A DNA stretch of 64,000 nt from G025836975 sp049646585. Its GTDB lineage: Bacteria; Pseudomonadota; Gammaproteobacteria; Burkholderiales; Burkholderiaceae_B. The translations under genes were made by a program, and so were the position numbers. Position 1 is the first letter of the stretch. Each line of letters opens with the position of its first letter. Below are positions 49,230-56,547 of the stretch, in pieces. The stretch lies in assembly GCA_049646585.1 (NCBI GenBank), contig JBARWC010000198.1:65601-129600 (forward strand). Direction: 5' to 3'. The notes beneath the pieces were generated by a model. The model was given only the letters and a program-made list of their open reading frames with translations, was not told the origin of the DNA and searched no databases.

Positions 49230-49388
49230 GCCCTCACCCCTTGCGCTTCTCCCGAGGCGTAAGCAATGAGGGTTTCACGCCCAGTCGCCTGCAACGGCGC
49301 AACAACGCATCAAAGGCCACGATGCGAGAAACCTACACAGGGGGCTGCCCTCTGATTCCCTCGCCCCATTCCTTTTCAGGAGAAATCC

Positions 49389-49706
49389 ATGTCTTACGTA
49401 CTTGAACGGGACGGCCTAGCTGCCTGCCCGGATGATGCTGCGCGTGTTGCTGACTTCATCGAGCCTGCGCCCACCAACCCGACAGACATGCTCAGCGTCC
49501 TGGCTGACCGTTACCAATACACGAACGATGGCCGCAACGCCGCCGAGCTGGCAACGATCCTGATCGACAACGATTTTCTAGCTGATCTGCCATTCCCGGC
49601 ATTGCTGGAAATCCTGCGCCACGTAGCCAGAAACGCCAGCACCGATTGGCGCTACACGCGGGGCCACCTGGTCAACCTTCTTGAAGAGATAGGGGGTGAG
49701 CAATGA
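49389..49706 (+). CDS. Small phage protein of unknown function
   Basis: The 105-residue acidic, helical protein (MSYVLERDGLAACPDDAARV) has an AGGAG site 7 nt before the ATG. It ends in a 4-bp overlap with the next gene, the first of a run of coupled small genes. No family recognised. Confidence 0.65.
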   Translation: MSYVLERDGLAACPDDAARVADFIEPAPTNPTDMLSVLADRYQYTNDGRNAAELATILIDNDFLADLPFPALLEILRHVARNASTDWRYTRGHLVNLLEEIGGEQ

Positions 49707-49918
49707 ATCGCGCCGTCATTGTCGAGGATGCAGGCGTACTGGTACGCGCCCTGAAAAGCCCGCACATCATCACCGCCCTATTCCGGGCGCTGGACAACCT
49801 GCAGCCCAGCCTGGACCGCCTAGAAAGTGACGCCAGCGGCACCTGCCGGTTTCCGATCACCAGCGCCGCCATCGAGGATGGGCGCCAAGCACTTAGACAA
49901 GCCCGAGGTGAAGCATGA
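49703..49918 (+). CDS. Small phage protein of unknown function
   Basis: The 71-residue protein (MNRAVIVEDAGVLVRALKSP) is predicted to be helical. Both ends overlap neighbours by 4 bp. No family recognised. Confidence 0.6.
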   Translation: MNRAVIVEDAGVLVRALKSPHIITALFRALDNLQPSLDRLESDASGTCRFPITSAAIEDGRQALRQARGEA

Positions 49919-50136
49919 CGAACGACCAGATCAAACGTCTAGCCATAGACGTCATCAACGACGCGAACGCGGAAATCGCCAAGCTGAACATGCACAAGAA
50001 CGGCTGGCTCAGCTTGCGACACGCGCGGGTTAAGGCTGAGCAGGACGGGCGGATCACCACGGCTAACGCATTTCTGGATGCTGTCGCCCGCGAGGAGTCG
50101 GCGGCCATTATCGACAAGGCAAGGAGAGCGGCATGA
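49915..50136 (+). CDS. Small phage protein of unknown function
   Basis: The 73-residue helical protein (MTNDQIKRLAIDVINDANAE) has a charged, amphipathic pattern. Start and stop overlap neighbouring genes by 4 bp. No family recognised. Confidence 0.6.
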   Translation: MTNDQIKRLAIDVINDANAEIAKLNMHKNGWLSLRHARVKAEQDGRITTANAFLDAVAREESAAIIDKARRAA

Positions 50137-50450
50137 GTGAGAGCCAAGCAAGCTGGAAACGAGAGGACGCAATCGCGCTCTGCATTCTGATCGAATCAAT
50201 CTGCCCGAAGTATGGCTGCCACGTTGCCCTGACTGGCGGCACGCTCTACAAGCCGGGCGAACGGAAAGACTGTGATGTGCTGCTTTACCGCATTCGCCAG
50301 GTCGAAAACATTGATCAAGAGGGCTTGTTCGCCGCGCTGGCCGAGATTGGCATAGAGCGCCTGCGCGGCTTCGGATGGGTCCACAAGGCCACGTATCAGG
50401 GCAAGAGCATAGACATGTTCTTCCCGGAAGCGCCCGACGGCGAATACTAA
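50133..50450 (+). CDS. Nucleotidyltransferase-like small protein
   Basis: The 105-residue protein contains HVALTGGTLYKPGERKDCDVLLY, which reads like the GG...DxD strand-turn of a minimal nucleotidyltransferase fold, and later GKSIDMFFPEAPDGEY with a third acidic residue. It could modify nucleotides, tRNA or protein, but could also be a non-catalytic relative. It is coupled to the gene before it. Confidence 0.55.
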   Translation: MSESQASWKREDAIALCILIESICPKYGCHVALTGGTLYKPGERKDCDVLLYRIRQVENIDQEGLFAALAEIGIERLRGFGWVHKATYQGKSIDMFFPEAPDGEY

Positions 50451-50494
50451 AGGGCCGACGCCGACGACATGGCGACTACGGAGGATTTATTGCA

Positions 50495-50674
50495 ATGAAA
50501 CGAATCATCAACTTCATCCTGTACGAAACCTACCGCCACCCCGACCCGATCAACTGCGGCAGCGAACACAAGGGCCGCGTCAACGAAGTACGGGAGCAGC
50601 TTGGGCAGCGGTACTTGTGCCATCCGGCTAATCGAGTCAAGCCAATATGGAGAGGGCCATGCGCAAGAGCATAG
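50495..50674 (+). CDS. Small phage protein of unknown function
   Basis: The 59-residue protein starts MKRIINFILYETYRHPDPIN. GGAGG lies 10 nt upstream of the ATG at 50495. The end overlaps a 46-residue gene. It is rich in basic and aromatic residues. No family recognised. Confidence 0.5.
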   Translation: MKRIINFILYETYRHPDPINCGSEHKGRVNEVREQLGQRYLCHPANRVKPIWRGPCARA

Positions 50675-50799
50675 GAGGCTGGGCGCCCGGTAGCGAATCG
50701 CCGCCGTGGGGATGGCTCCCGGCAATCGCGTTAGGGCTGGCAGCTTTCGGGCTGCTTCTTTATGGGCCGACGCTGGCCGCACGAATCATAGGACTTTGA
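50659..50799 (+). CDS. 46-residue membrane protein
   Basis: The product (MRKSIGGWAPGSESPPWGWL ... ARIIGL) has one membrane span (about residues 19-36). GGAGAGGG precedes the ATG at 50659 and the stop lies 1 bp before the next gene. Spacing and ribosome site support it. Confidence 0.55.
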   Translation: MRKSIGGWAPGSESPPWGWLPAIALGLAAFGLLLYGPTLAARIIGL

Positions 50800-50800
50800 C

Positions 50801-51946
50801 ATGAGCGAAGTAATCGAACAAGAAAGCACCGAGCTAGTCACGCTGCCGGCCAAAGAATCAGCGCTGACCGTATACAGCAACGTAGGCGGCCTGGACCCAC
50901 TAATCGAGCAAATCCGCGCCAAGGTGGCGGGCACTGTCTACGACATGACGACCAAGAAGGGCCGCGACGAATGCGCCAGCGATGCCTACAAGGTAGCTAA
51001 ATCCAAAGCGGCCATCGAGAAGCTGGGCAAGGCCTTGTCAGCGGAATACAAGGAAATCCCCAAGAAAATCGACGCCGAGCGCAAGCGGGCATTCGACGAA
51101 TTGGAGGCGCTGCAAAAGCAAGTGCGCCAGCCGCTGACGGAGTGGGAAGAGGCGGAAGAACGGCGCAAAGCCGCGCATGAAATGGCTATTCAGAAGATCA
51201 AGCTGCGCATTGAGTGCCGCGATCTGGACATTGACGAAACCCGGGAAAACATCGACTGGCTGTCCGGCTTGGCTATCGATGAATCATGGGAAGAGTACGA
51301 AACGGAAGCACACCAAGTAAAGGAGCGCGCCCTAATCCAGCTTCGGGTCCATCTTGAAGAATGCGAGAAGCGGGCGGCCGAGCAAGCAGAACTCGCCGAG
51401 CTGCGCCGCAAGCAGGCAGAGCAAGAGCAAAAAGATCGTGACGCCGAGATTGCCCGAAAGGCAGCGGAAAAGGCCAAAGCTGATGCCGAGGCCAAGGCCC
51501 AAGCCGAGCGTGATGCAGCCGCCAAGGCGGCGGCGGACGCAAAAGCCGCCGCCGACCGCCGAGAGCTGGAACTAAAGCTGCAGGCCGAGAAAGCCGAACG
51601 CGAACGCCTGGAGGCGATACAGAAGGCCGAGCAAGACAGAAAGGACGCCGAAGAGCGGCAGAAGCAAGCCGAGGCCAGGGCTGAAGCCGAGAGGCTGGCA
51701 GCTGAGGAACGGGCAAAGCAAGCGGCAGAAGCGGCCCGGCTGGCAGAGGTGAAGCGTCAGGCCGATGAGGCGGCGCGGATCGAGGCGGAAGCGAAGAAAC
51801 GGGAGGCGGACCGGGCGCATAAGGCCAAAGTCAACGGCGCTGCGTTGGAGGCATTCATCGAAGGCGGCATGACCGAGGAATGCGCCAAGCAGGCCATCAC
51901 TTTGATTGCTAAGGGTCAGATTCCAGCAATCAGGATTTATTACTGA
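50801..51946 (+). CDS. Long coiled-coil protein of the recombination module
   Basis: The 381-residue protein has a folded N-terminal region (GGLDPLIEQIRAKVAGTVYD ... SKAAIEKLGKALSAEYK), then about 190 residues of Ala/Glu/Lys-rich coiled coil, and a short C-terminal domain (GGMTEECAKQAITLIAKGQI). Proteins of this layout precede annealing protein and YqaJ nuclease genes in many phages. It may organise the recombination complex. Confidence 0.7.
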   Translation: MSEVIEQESTELVTLPAKESALTVYSNVGGLDPLIEQIRAKVAGTVYDMTTKKGRDECASDAYKVAKSKAAIEKLGKALSAEYKEIPKKIDAERKRAFDELEALQKQVRQPLTEWEEAEERRKAAHEMAIQKIKLRIECRDLDIDETRENIDWLSGLAIDESWEEYETEAHQVKERALIQLRVHLEECEKRAAEQAELAELRRKQAEQEQKDRDAEIARKAAEKAKADAEAKAQAERDAAAKAAADAKAAADRRELELKLQAEKAERERLEAIQKAEQDRKDAEERQKQAEARAEAERLAAEERAKQAAEAARLAEVKRQADEAARIEAEAKKREADRAHKAKVNGAALEAFIEGGMTEECAKQAITLIAKGQIPAIRIYY

Positions 51947-51954
51947 GGAATGCC

Positions 51955-52779
51955 ATGAGCGAAGTTATAGAGTTTCAACGCCCCGCCGCGTCCATTATCC
52001 CAAGCACTGGACGCATGGCGGTTGCCGAGGTCACTCAACACGTCATTGCCGTACAAGAGGTTATGGCGGCCATCATGAAGCCGAACGTCCACTACGGAAC
52101 CATCCCCGGCGCAGGCGAAAAACCGACACTGCTAAAGGCGGGCGCCGAAGTGCTGTGCATGACCTTCCGCATCGCCGACGATTATCAGATTGAGGACCTA
52201 TCCACCGCTGACGTAATCCGCTACCGCGTCAAATGCATCGGCCGGCACCAAGCAACCGGGGCCGTCCTTGGCTCCGGGATGGGCGAAGGGTCCAGCGGGG
52301 AGGAAAAGTACAAATGGCGCAAGGCGGTATGCCTGCAAGAGTTCGAGGCAACCCCTGAAACCCATCGCCGCGTCAAATACGGCAAAAAGCAAGGCGGCTT
52401 CTACACGGTCGAGCAGGTACGCACCGAGCCGGCAGACATCGCTAACACCGTGCTGAAAATGGCCTGCAAGCGGGCCAAGATCGCCATGGTGCTGAACGTC
52501 ACGTCCGCATCCGACATGTTCAGCCAAGACCTTGAAGACCTTGACGCCGTGCTTGTTCAGCATCTGACGGGCGACGAGCAGCAGGCGCAGATGCAACTTG
52601 TCCGGGATGAATGGTGCGCCAAGGCAACCGCAGCCACAACGGAAGACGGCTTGCGGTCAATCATGAAGGAAGGCGTCAAGGTGTTCCAAGCTGCCCGCGA
52701 TACGGACGGCTACGCCCAATTTGCCAAAGCAGTCCAGGCGCGCGGCGCTGAGCTGAAAAACGGAGCGAAAGATGAATGA
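51955..52779 (+). CDS. Putative single-strand annealing protein
   Basis: The 274-residue protein has LLKAGAEVLCMTFRIADDYQ, CIGRHQATGAVLGSGMGEGS and ANTVLKMACKRAKIAMVLNV, conserved-looking patches seen in phage proteins paired with lambda-Exo-like nucleases. By position it should be the strand-annealing partner of the nuclease that it overlaps by 8 bp. Confidence 0.6.
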   Translation: MSEVIEFQRPAASIIPSTGRMAVAEVTQHVIAVQEVMAAIMKPNVHYGTIPGAGEKPTLLKAGAEVLCMTFRIADDYQIEDLSTADVIRYRVKCIGRHQATGAVLGSGMGEGSSGEEKYKWRKAVCLQEFEATPETHRRVKYGKKQGGFYTVEQVRTEPADIANTVLKMACKRAKIAMVLNVTSASDMFSQDLEDLDAVLVQHLTGDEQQAQMQLVRDEWCAKATAATTEDGLRSIMKEGVKVFQAARDTDGYAQFAKAVQARGAELKNGAKDE

Positions 52780-53434
52780 ACTAAAGATCCGCTGCTCATC
52801 CATTGGCAAGCTAATGCCCGAGCCGCGCACGAAAGGCGAGGGGCTTCTGTCCGTTGGCGCCAAGACCTACATCCGAGAATTGGCCCAACAGGAAATATTC
52901 GGCATCGACTTCGAGATATCCAGCAAGGAAACGGAGAAAGGCATCGAGGTCGAGCCCGATTCAATCGCCCTACTCAATCGAGTCCGGGGGCTGAATCTGA
53001 TCAAGAACAAAGAGCGCCGGACAAACGAGTACATAACTGGCGAGTGCGACCTTTTCGACGCAGAGCGCAAGCGCGGCCACGATCTCAAATCATCATGGTC
53101 CGCCAAAACCTTCCGGGGTTGGCTCGTTGACTGCGAAGAAAAGCTCTACGAGTGGCAGATGCGCGGATACATGATGCTATGGGACGCCAATGAATGGGAG
53201 GTCAATTACGCATTGGTCGATACGCCCGAGCGGCTGATTGGCTACGAGCCAATCCAAATGCACGTTGTCTCGCACATTCCTGAGCATCTGCGCCTTACCA
53301 CCTGGCGCATTGAGCGCGACTTCGACAAAGAGCGCGCAATGGTCGAGAAGGTCAAGGCGGCGCGCGAATACTACGCCGAGGTCATCGAGGAGTTCGACCG
53401 CACGCACCGTATTGAAATTTTGGAGGCCGCATGA
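52772..53434 (+). CDS. YqaJ/lambda-Exo-like recombination exonuclease
   Basis: The 220-residue protein has SSIGKLM at the N-terminus, then GECDLFDAERKRGHDLKSSW, the PD-(D/E)XK core with catalytic Asp/Glu and Lys, and YEWQMRGYMML, as in YqaJ nucleases. It would resect DNA ends for annealing recombination. Confidence 0.85.
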   Translation: MNELKIRCSSIGKLMPEPRTKGEGLLSVGAKTYIRELAQQEIFGIDFEISSKETEKGIEVEPDSIALLNRVRGLNLIKNKERRTNEYITGECDLFDAERKRGHDLKSSWSAKTFRGWLVDCEEKLYEWQMRGYMMLWDANEWEVNYALVDTPERLIGYEPIQMHVVSHIPEHLRLTTWRIERDFDKERAMVEKVKAAREYYAEVIEEFDRTHRIEILEAA

Positions 53435-53697
53435 ACGCAATCGGACATATGGCAGGCCAAATCATGAAGGCTTCGCCGTTAAAGGCCATCGCCGATCCGC
53501 CGCCCCGGAAAAAGCTCGCGACGCCCGCTAACCAAAGGCTGTGGCCGTGCATCATTAAACACGGCAGGCAGATCGATGCTTTGCACCAGCAGGGCATGAG
53601 GCTGATCGATATTGCCAGCAATCTTGGAATGAACTATGACGGCTTGCGCGGGATATATAGCAAATACCGTCGCGCCAAGTCGCAAGGGCTTGTGTAA
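53431..53697 (+). CDS. Small helix-turn-helix protein
   Basis: The 88-residue protein has a Lys/Pro-rich N-terminus and a C-terminal helix-turn-helix (QIDALHQQGMRLIDIASNLG followed by MNYDGLRGIYSKYRRA). It overlaps the exonuclease by 4 bp. It may regulate early genes or the DGR-like targets that follow. Confidence 0.6.
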   Translation: MNAIGHMAGQIMKASPLKAIADPPPRKKLATPANQRLWPCIIKHGRQIDALHQQGMRLIDIASNLGMNYDGLRGIYSKYRRAKSQGLV

Positions 53698-53755
53698 TCA
53701 CTGCATCGCGCGCCTTACTGGCGCCAAGAACATACCCCACACCAAAAGGGCCACC

Positions 53756-54319
53756 ATGACCACCATCCAGTACGACCTGGGCGGCGGGGCAACTATTGCC
53801 CTGCCCGCCGACGTAGCAGTCAAGCAGCTTATCGAACAACTCCAGAAAAACAGCCGGCCAGTGCTGGCAGAGCGCCCGAAGATCGGCGAATATCTCTCCG
53901 GCCAGGGCGGCATCTACGCGGGCGACATCCTCGGCAATGACGGCATCCTATATGGCCTGATCGCCTCCAAGGAAGAAGACATCGGCCGCGTCAAATGGGG
54001 GCTGGACGGCGAAAGGAACCTGTCAGATTGGGATGGTCTGAGCAATACCAATCTCCTTGGCACCGAATGCCCGGCGGCGAAGCTGGCCAGCGACTACGAG
54101 GCCGATGGTCACGTGGATTTCTACCTGCCGGCCCGCCGCGAGCTGATCGTGGCTCAGGCCAACATCCCGCACCTATTCGGCAAGGACTCCTGGTACTGGA
54201 CCTCCACGCCCTGCGGCCAGGCCAGCGCCTGGGCCGTGGACTTCGAGAACGGCTACGTGGACACGCTCAGCCGCTTCAACGAGTTCCGCGTCCGCCCTTT
54301 CCGCAGATTTACCCATTAA
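53756..54319 (+). CDS. DUF1566 protein with a VR-like C-terminus (DGR target 1)
   Basis: The 187-residue protein has a helical N-terminus, repeats of the DUF1566 type (GGIYAGDILGNDGILYGLI) and a C-terminal C-type-lectin-like end with WYWTSTP, SAWAVDFENGYVDT and FRVRPFRRF. The last 90 bp align with target 2; differences cluster in codons ending in C (see findings). A GC-rich hairpin follows the stop. The AAGGG site supports the ATG at 53756. Confidence 0.75.
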   Translation: MTTIQYDLGGGATIALPADVAVKQLIEQLQKNSRPVLAERPKIGEYLSGQGGIYAGDILGNDGILYGLIASKEEDIGRVKWGLDGERNLSDWDGLSNTNLLGTECPAAKLASDYEADGHVDFYLPARRELIVAQANIPHLFGKDSWYWTSTPCGQASAWAVDFENGYVDTLSRFNEFRVRPFRRFTH

Positions 54320-54335
54320 TCGCTTCACCCCTTTC

Positions 54336-54352
54336 GCCGGGCAGCGCCCGGC
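54336..54352 (+). repeat. GC-rich hairpin after DGR target 1
   Basis: Perfect 7-bp stem GCCGGGC/GCCCGGC with a 3-nt loop, 16 bp after the stop. It has the place and form of the hairpin downstream of DGR variable repeats, which aids retrohoming in BPP-1. Confidence 0.6.
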
Positions 54353-54364
54353 AGGAGAAAATCA

Positions 54365-54787
54365 ATGACTACATCCACCACAACCGAAGTGCCGGCCATC
54401 GGCCAGCCCTGGCCCGAGCAAGGCGGTATCTACATCGGCAGCCGCCTCAAGGACGGCCAGACCCATCACCTGATCATTCCGGGCGGAATCGAGCATGACA
54501 TCGAGGCCAGCCACAACAACGCCGCCGAGCGCATCGCTGCCAAGGGCGAAATCAACGGCTTTTCGGATTGGCGTCACGGCGATCAGGAAGATGTGATGCT
54601 GGCCTACATCAACGCCAAGGAGCATTTTCACCGCAAGGGCTTCGAAAGCATCCAGATTACAGCCACGCCCTATGGCTCGACCAGCGCCTGGGCTGTGGGC
54701 TTCGAGCGCGGCCGCGTGTACATCGGCTTCCGTCTCTACGAGTTCCGCGTTCGTCCTTTCCGCAGCTTCATCGCTTCATCCATTTAA
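54365..54787 (+). CDS. DUF1566-like protein with a VR-like C-terminus (DGR target 2)
   Basis: The 140-residue protein keeps the GGIYIGSRL and SAWAVGFERGRVYI...FRVRPFRSF motifs of target 1 but has a shorter, divergent middle with FSDWRHGDQEDVMLAYINA. Its 3' 90 bp look like a second variable repeat. A 6-bp-stem hairpin follows. AGGAG precedes the ATG. Confidence 0.72.
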   Translation: MTTSTTTEVPAIGQPWPEQGGIYIGSRLKDGQTHHLIIPGGIEHDIEASHNNAAERIAAKGEINGFSDWRHGDQEDVMLAYINAKEHFHRKGFESIQITATPYGSTSAWAVGFERGRVYIGFRLYEFRVRPFRSFIASSI

Positions 54788-54793
54788 CCCTTT

Positions 54794-54809
54794 GCGGGCG
54801 CTAGCCCGC
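54794..54809 (+). repeat. GC-rich hairpin after DGR target 2
   Basis: Stem GCGGGC/GCCCGC with loop GCTA, 6 bp after the stop. It is preceded by CCCTTT, as is the hairpin after target 1. Confidence 0.6.
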
Positions 54810-54816
54810 CATCGGC

Positions 54817-55203
54817 ATGGCACTCCACACAGACACCGCAATTTACAAGGCCACGTTCGAGCTGGCGAAGCTCGTCACGAAGCTGGTAGCAAACATGCCG
54901 AGGAACTACAAGCCGACCTTCGGCTCGGATTTCCAACGGCAATGTCTTGGCCTTGTGATGCGGGTCTATCAGGCCAACACCGCGGAAGACCGGCCCGAGA
55001 TCCTGCGAAGGATGCGTGAAGAGGTCGAGGCAGCGAACCTGTCGGCGCGGCTTGCCGTCGATCTGCGCCTCATTTCGCGCGCGCAGTACGGCCAGGTTGT
55101 GGAGCAACTATCGAGTATCGGCAAGCAGGCAACCGGCTGGCTCAAGCACTCCGAGAACGCGCTTGTCGCCCAATCGTCACGGCGGTCGGGCCAACGCGCA
55201 TAG
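54817..55203 (+). CDS. Avd-like four-helix-bundle protein (DGR accessory)
   Basis: The 128-residue protein is all-helical and basic (IYKATFELAKLVTKLVANMP; LGLVMRVYQANT; LISRAQYGQVVEQLSSIGKQ), the layout of Avd/four-helix-bundle proteins that bind DGR reverse transcriptase and template RNA. It lies directly after two DUF1566 targets, where avd is found in complete DGRs. The gene is intact. Confidence 0.75.
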   Translation: MALHTDTAIYKATFELAKLVTKLVANMPRNYKPTFGSDFQRQCLGLVMRVYQANTAEDRPEILRRMREEVEAANLSARLAVDLRLISRAQYGQVVEQLSSIGKQATGWLKHSENALVAQSSRRSGQRA

Positions 55204-55209
55204 ATGCTT

Positions 55210-55444
55210 GTGGGGTACAATTGATCCATCGCCTAAACAGTGGCGGTCGGGTTTAGCAGCCCAGAATACGAAGGCGCGCAGCCGCCTGAACCGTTCATGC
55301 GGCTTTTTCGTCTGCGCGCAGCATGGCCCTTCTATGGGCGGGCCGTGCGGGAGGGCTTCGGTCCTGCCGGTTCCTTCGTTCCGGTCTGCTAACCCGCACG
55401 GTTCCGCCCACCCGTTTAGCAGCGGGAGGCGGCTTATAGCCTAA
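55210..55444 (+). other. Icd/ash-like conserved element
   Basis: This stretch carries repeated TTTAGCAGC (GGGTTTAGCAGCCC near 55251 and CGTTTAGCAGCGGG near 55414) and a frame ending GPSMGGPCGRASVLPVPSFR..., the pattern annotated in many phages as Icd-like or ash-family protein. CTAAAC/GTTTAG can pair near 55232-55256. Whether protein or RNA is conserved is uncertain. It lies where a DGR template repeat and RT start would be expected, but no copy of the target repeats is present. Confidence 0.5.
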
Positions 55445-55458
55445 ACGAAGGAAACGCC

Positions 55459-55983
55459 ATGATCACGAATGATCAATCTCTATTCTCAGAACAAGAAATA
55501 TGGAAGCCAATACCCTGGCATCCGAAATACGAGATCAGCAACCTTGGAAGGGTTCGTCGGGGGCCAAAACTCCGCGTCCAGCAACTCACCGCAAAGGGCT
55601 ACCCGAGGGTCAGCTTTTGGATAGACGGAAAGGCCCTAAAGGCCCTTGTTCATAGCATCGTTGCGGAAGTGTTTATTGGGCCTCGCCCTAGCGGTCTGGT
55701 GCTTCGACACAAAAACGGAAACCCCGCTGACGCTCGCGCCGCCAATCTGGTATACGGCACGAACGAAGAAAACGAAGCCGACAAAGATCTGCATGGGACC
55801 AAAGTCAACGGCACCAAGCACCACAGCAACAAGCTTTCCGAAGAACAGGTCCGAGAAATACGGAAACGCTACACACCGCGAGACCCCAAGAATCATCTTA
55901 GAGCATTGTCTGCAGAATTTGGGGTCAGCCCAAAAACGGTGCAACGAATAGTCCTGCGCGCTATCTGGAAGCACGTCGATTAG
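55459..55983 (+). CDS. NUMOD4-HNH homing-type endonuclease
   Basis: The 174-residue protein has an N-terminal NUMOD4 motif (EIWKPIPWHPKYEISNLGRV), an HNH core (VLRHKNGNPADARAANLVYG) and a C-terminal HTH (LRALSAEFGVSPKTVQRIV). Such enzymes are mobile. Its stop codon directly abuts, in the same frame, the remnant that looks like a DGR reverse transcriptase tail. Codon use is less GC-biased than its neighbours. Confidence 0.9.
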   Translation: MITNDQSLFSEQEIWKPIPWHPKYEISNLGRVRRGPKLRVQQLTAKGYPRVSFWIDGKALKALVHSIVAEVFIGPRPSGLVLRHKNGNPADARAANLVYGTNEENEADKDLHGTKVNGTKHHSNKLSEEQVREIRKRYTPRDPKNHLRALSAEFGVSPKTVQRIVLRAIWKHVD

Positions 55984-56127
55984 CCGACACTGGAAACAAT
56001 CAACAGCTACCTGGGCTTGATGCGCCATGCCAATGCTTACCACGACCGCGCCCAGGTGGCCAATGCCGCTCGAAAGCGCGGACACTGCGTCGATGCCAGT
56101 TTAACCAAGGCCTACCGACGCGCTTAA
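55984..56127 (+). pseudogene. Remnant of a DGR-type reverse transcriptase (C-terminal 47 codons)
   Basis: Directly after the endonuclease stop the same frame reads PTLETINSYLGLMRHANAYH ... GHCVDASLTKAYRRA and ends at TAA 56125-56127. INSYLGLxRHxNxYxxR followed by a short basic tail is typical of DGR reverse transcriptase C-termini. No start codon context, palm domain or YxDD motif remains. Codons have the GC-rich style of a former gene. Confidence 0.65.
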
Positions 56128-56147
56128 CGATTTTCCTACCACCATGG

Positions 56148-56175
56148 AGCCCGCCCGCTAATAACGGGCGGGGCT
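56148..56175 (+). terminator. Hairpin after the RT remnant
   Basis: AGCCCGCCCG pairs with CGGGCGGGGCT (one bulged G) around a 7-nt loop. There is no proper T-run, so it may be structural rather than a terminator. Confidence 0.4.
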
Positions 56176-56181
56176 GAGTTT

Positions 56182-56547
56182 GTGCAATCTTTGCCAATTC
56201 ATCTACCACTACATATCGACGCCGATCCTAGCGCCGTGGTAACGCGGCTTATGGAAAAAGCATCGGGACGAATCAAAGACGATTCCACTGTCCTCGAGCC
56301 TCTGTATGACGGCACATTCAGGTTGCGATGCCCGAGGCCGGAAGGATACGCGCCACGCATGAACCGCCTATGCAGAACCCTGGCGGCCAGAATCAGCAAG
56401 GAAGGATATCTGTTTGAAATCAGCGAAGAATCGGAGGGTGTCTCGGGCGGCTGGATGGCGTCCTGCATCCCGCCCTCGATGTACCGAACTTTCCTGTCCG
56501 CGTGGCTGGCATCAAACCAGGCGCGACAACTGGAGCTATTTGCATGA
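56182..56547 (+). CDS. Phage protein of unknown function
   Basis: The 121-residue protein (GTG start at 56182) has HIDADPSAVVTRLMEKASGR and YAPRMNRLCRTLAARISKEG, a mixed alpha/beta pattern. The end overlaps the next start. No family recognised. Confidence 0.6.
   Translation: MQSLPIHLPLHIDADPSAVVTRLMEKASGRIKDDSTVLEPLYDGTFRLRCPRPEGYAPRMNRLCRTLAARISKEGYLFEISEESEGVSGGWMASCIPPSMYRTFLSAWLASNQARQLELFA

Noticed and set aside
55204..55458. Template repeat of a DGR
   Set aside because: I looked for copies of the target 3' ends (for example GAGTTCCGCGT or AGCGCCTGGGC) here and in the adjoining sequence and saw none.
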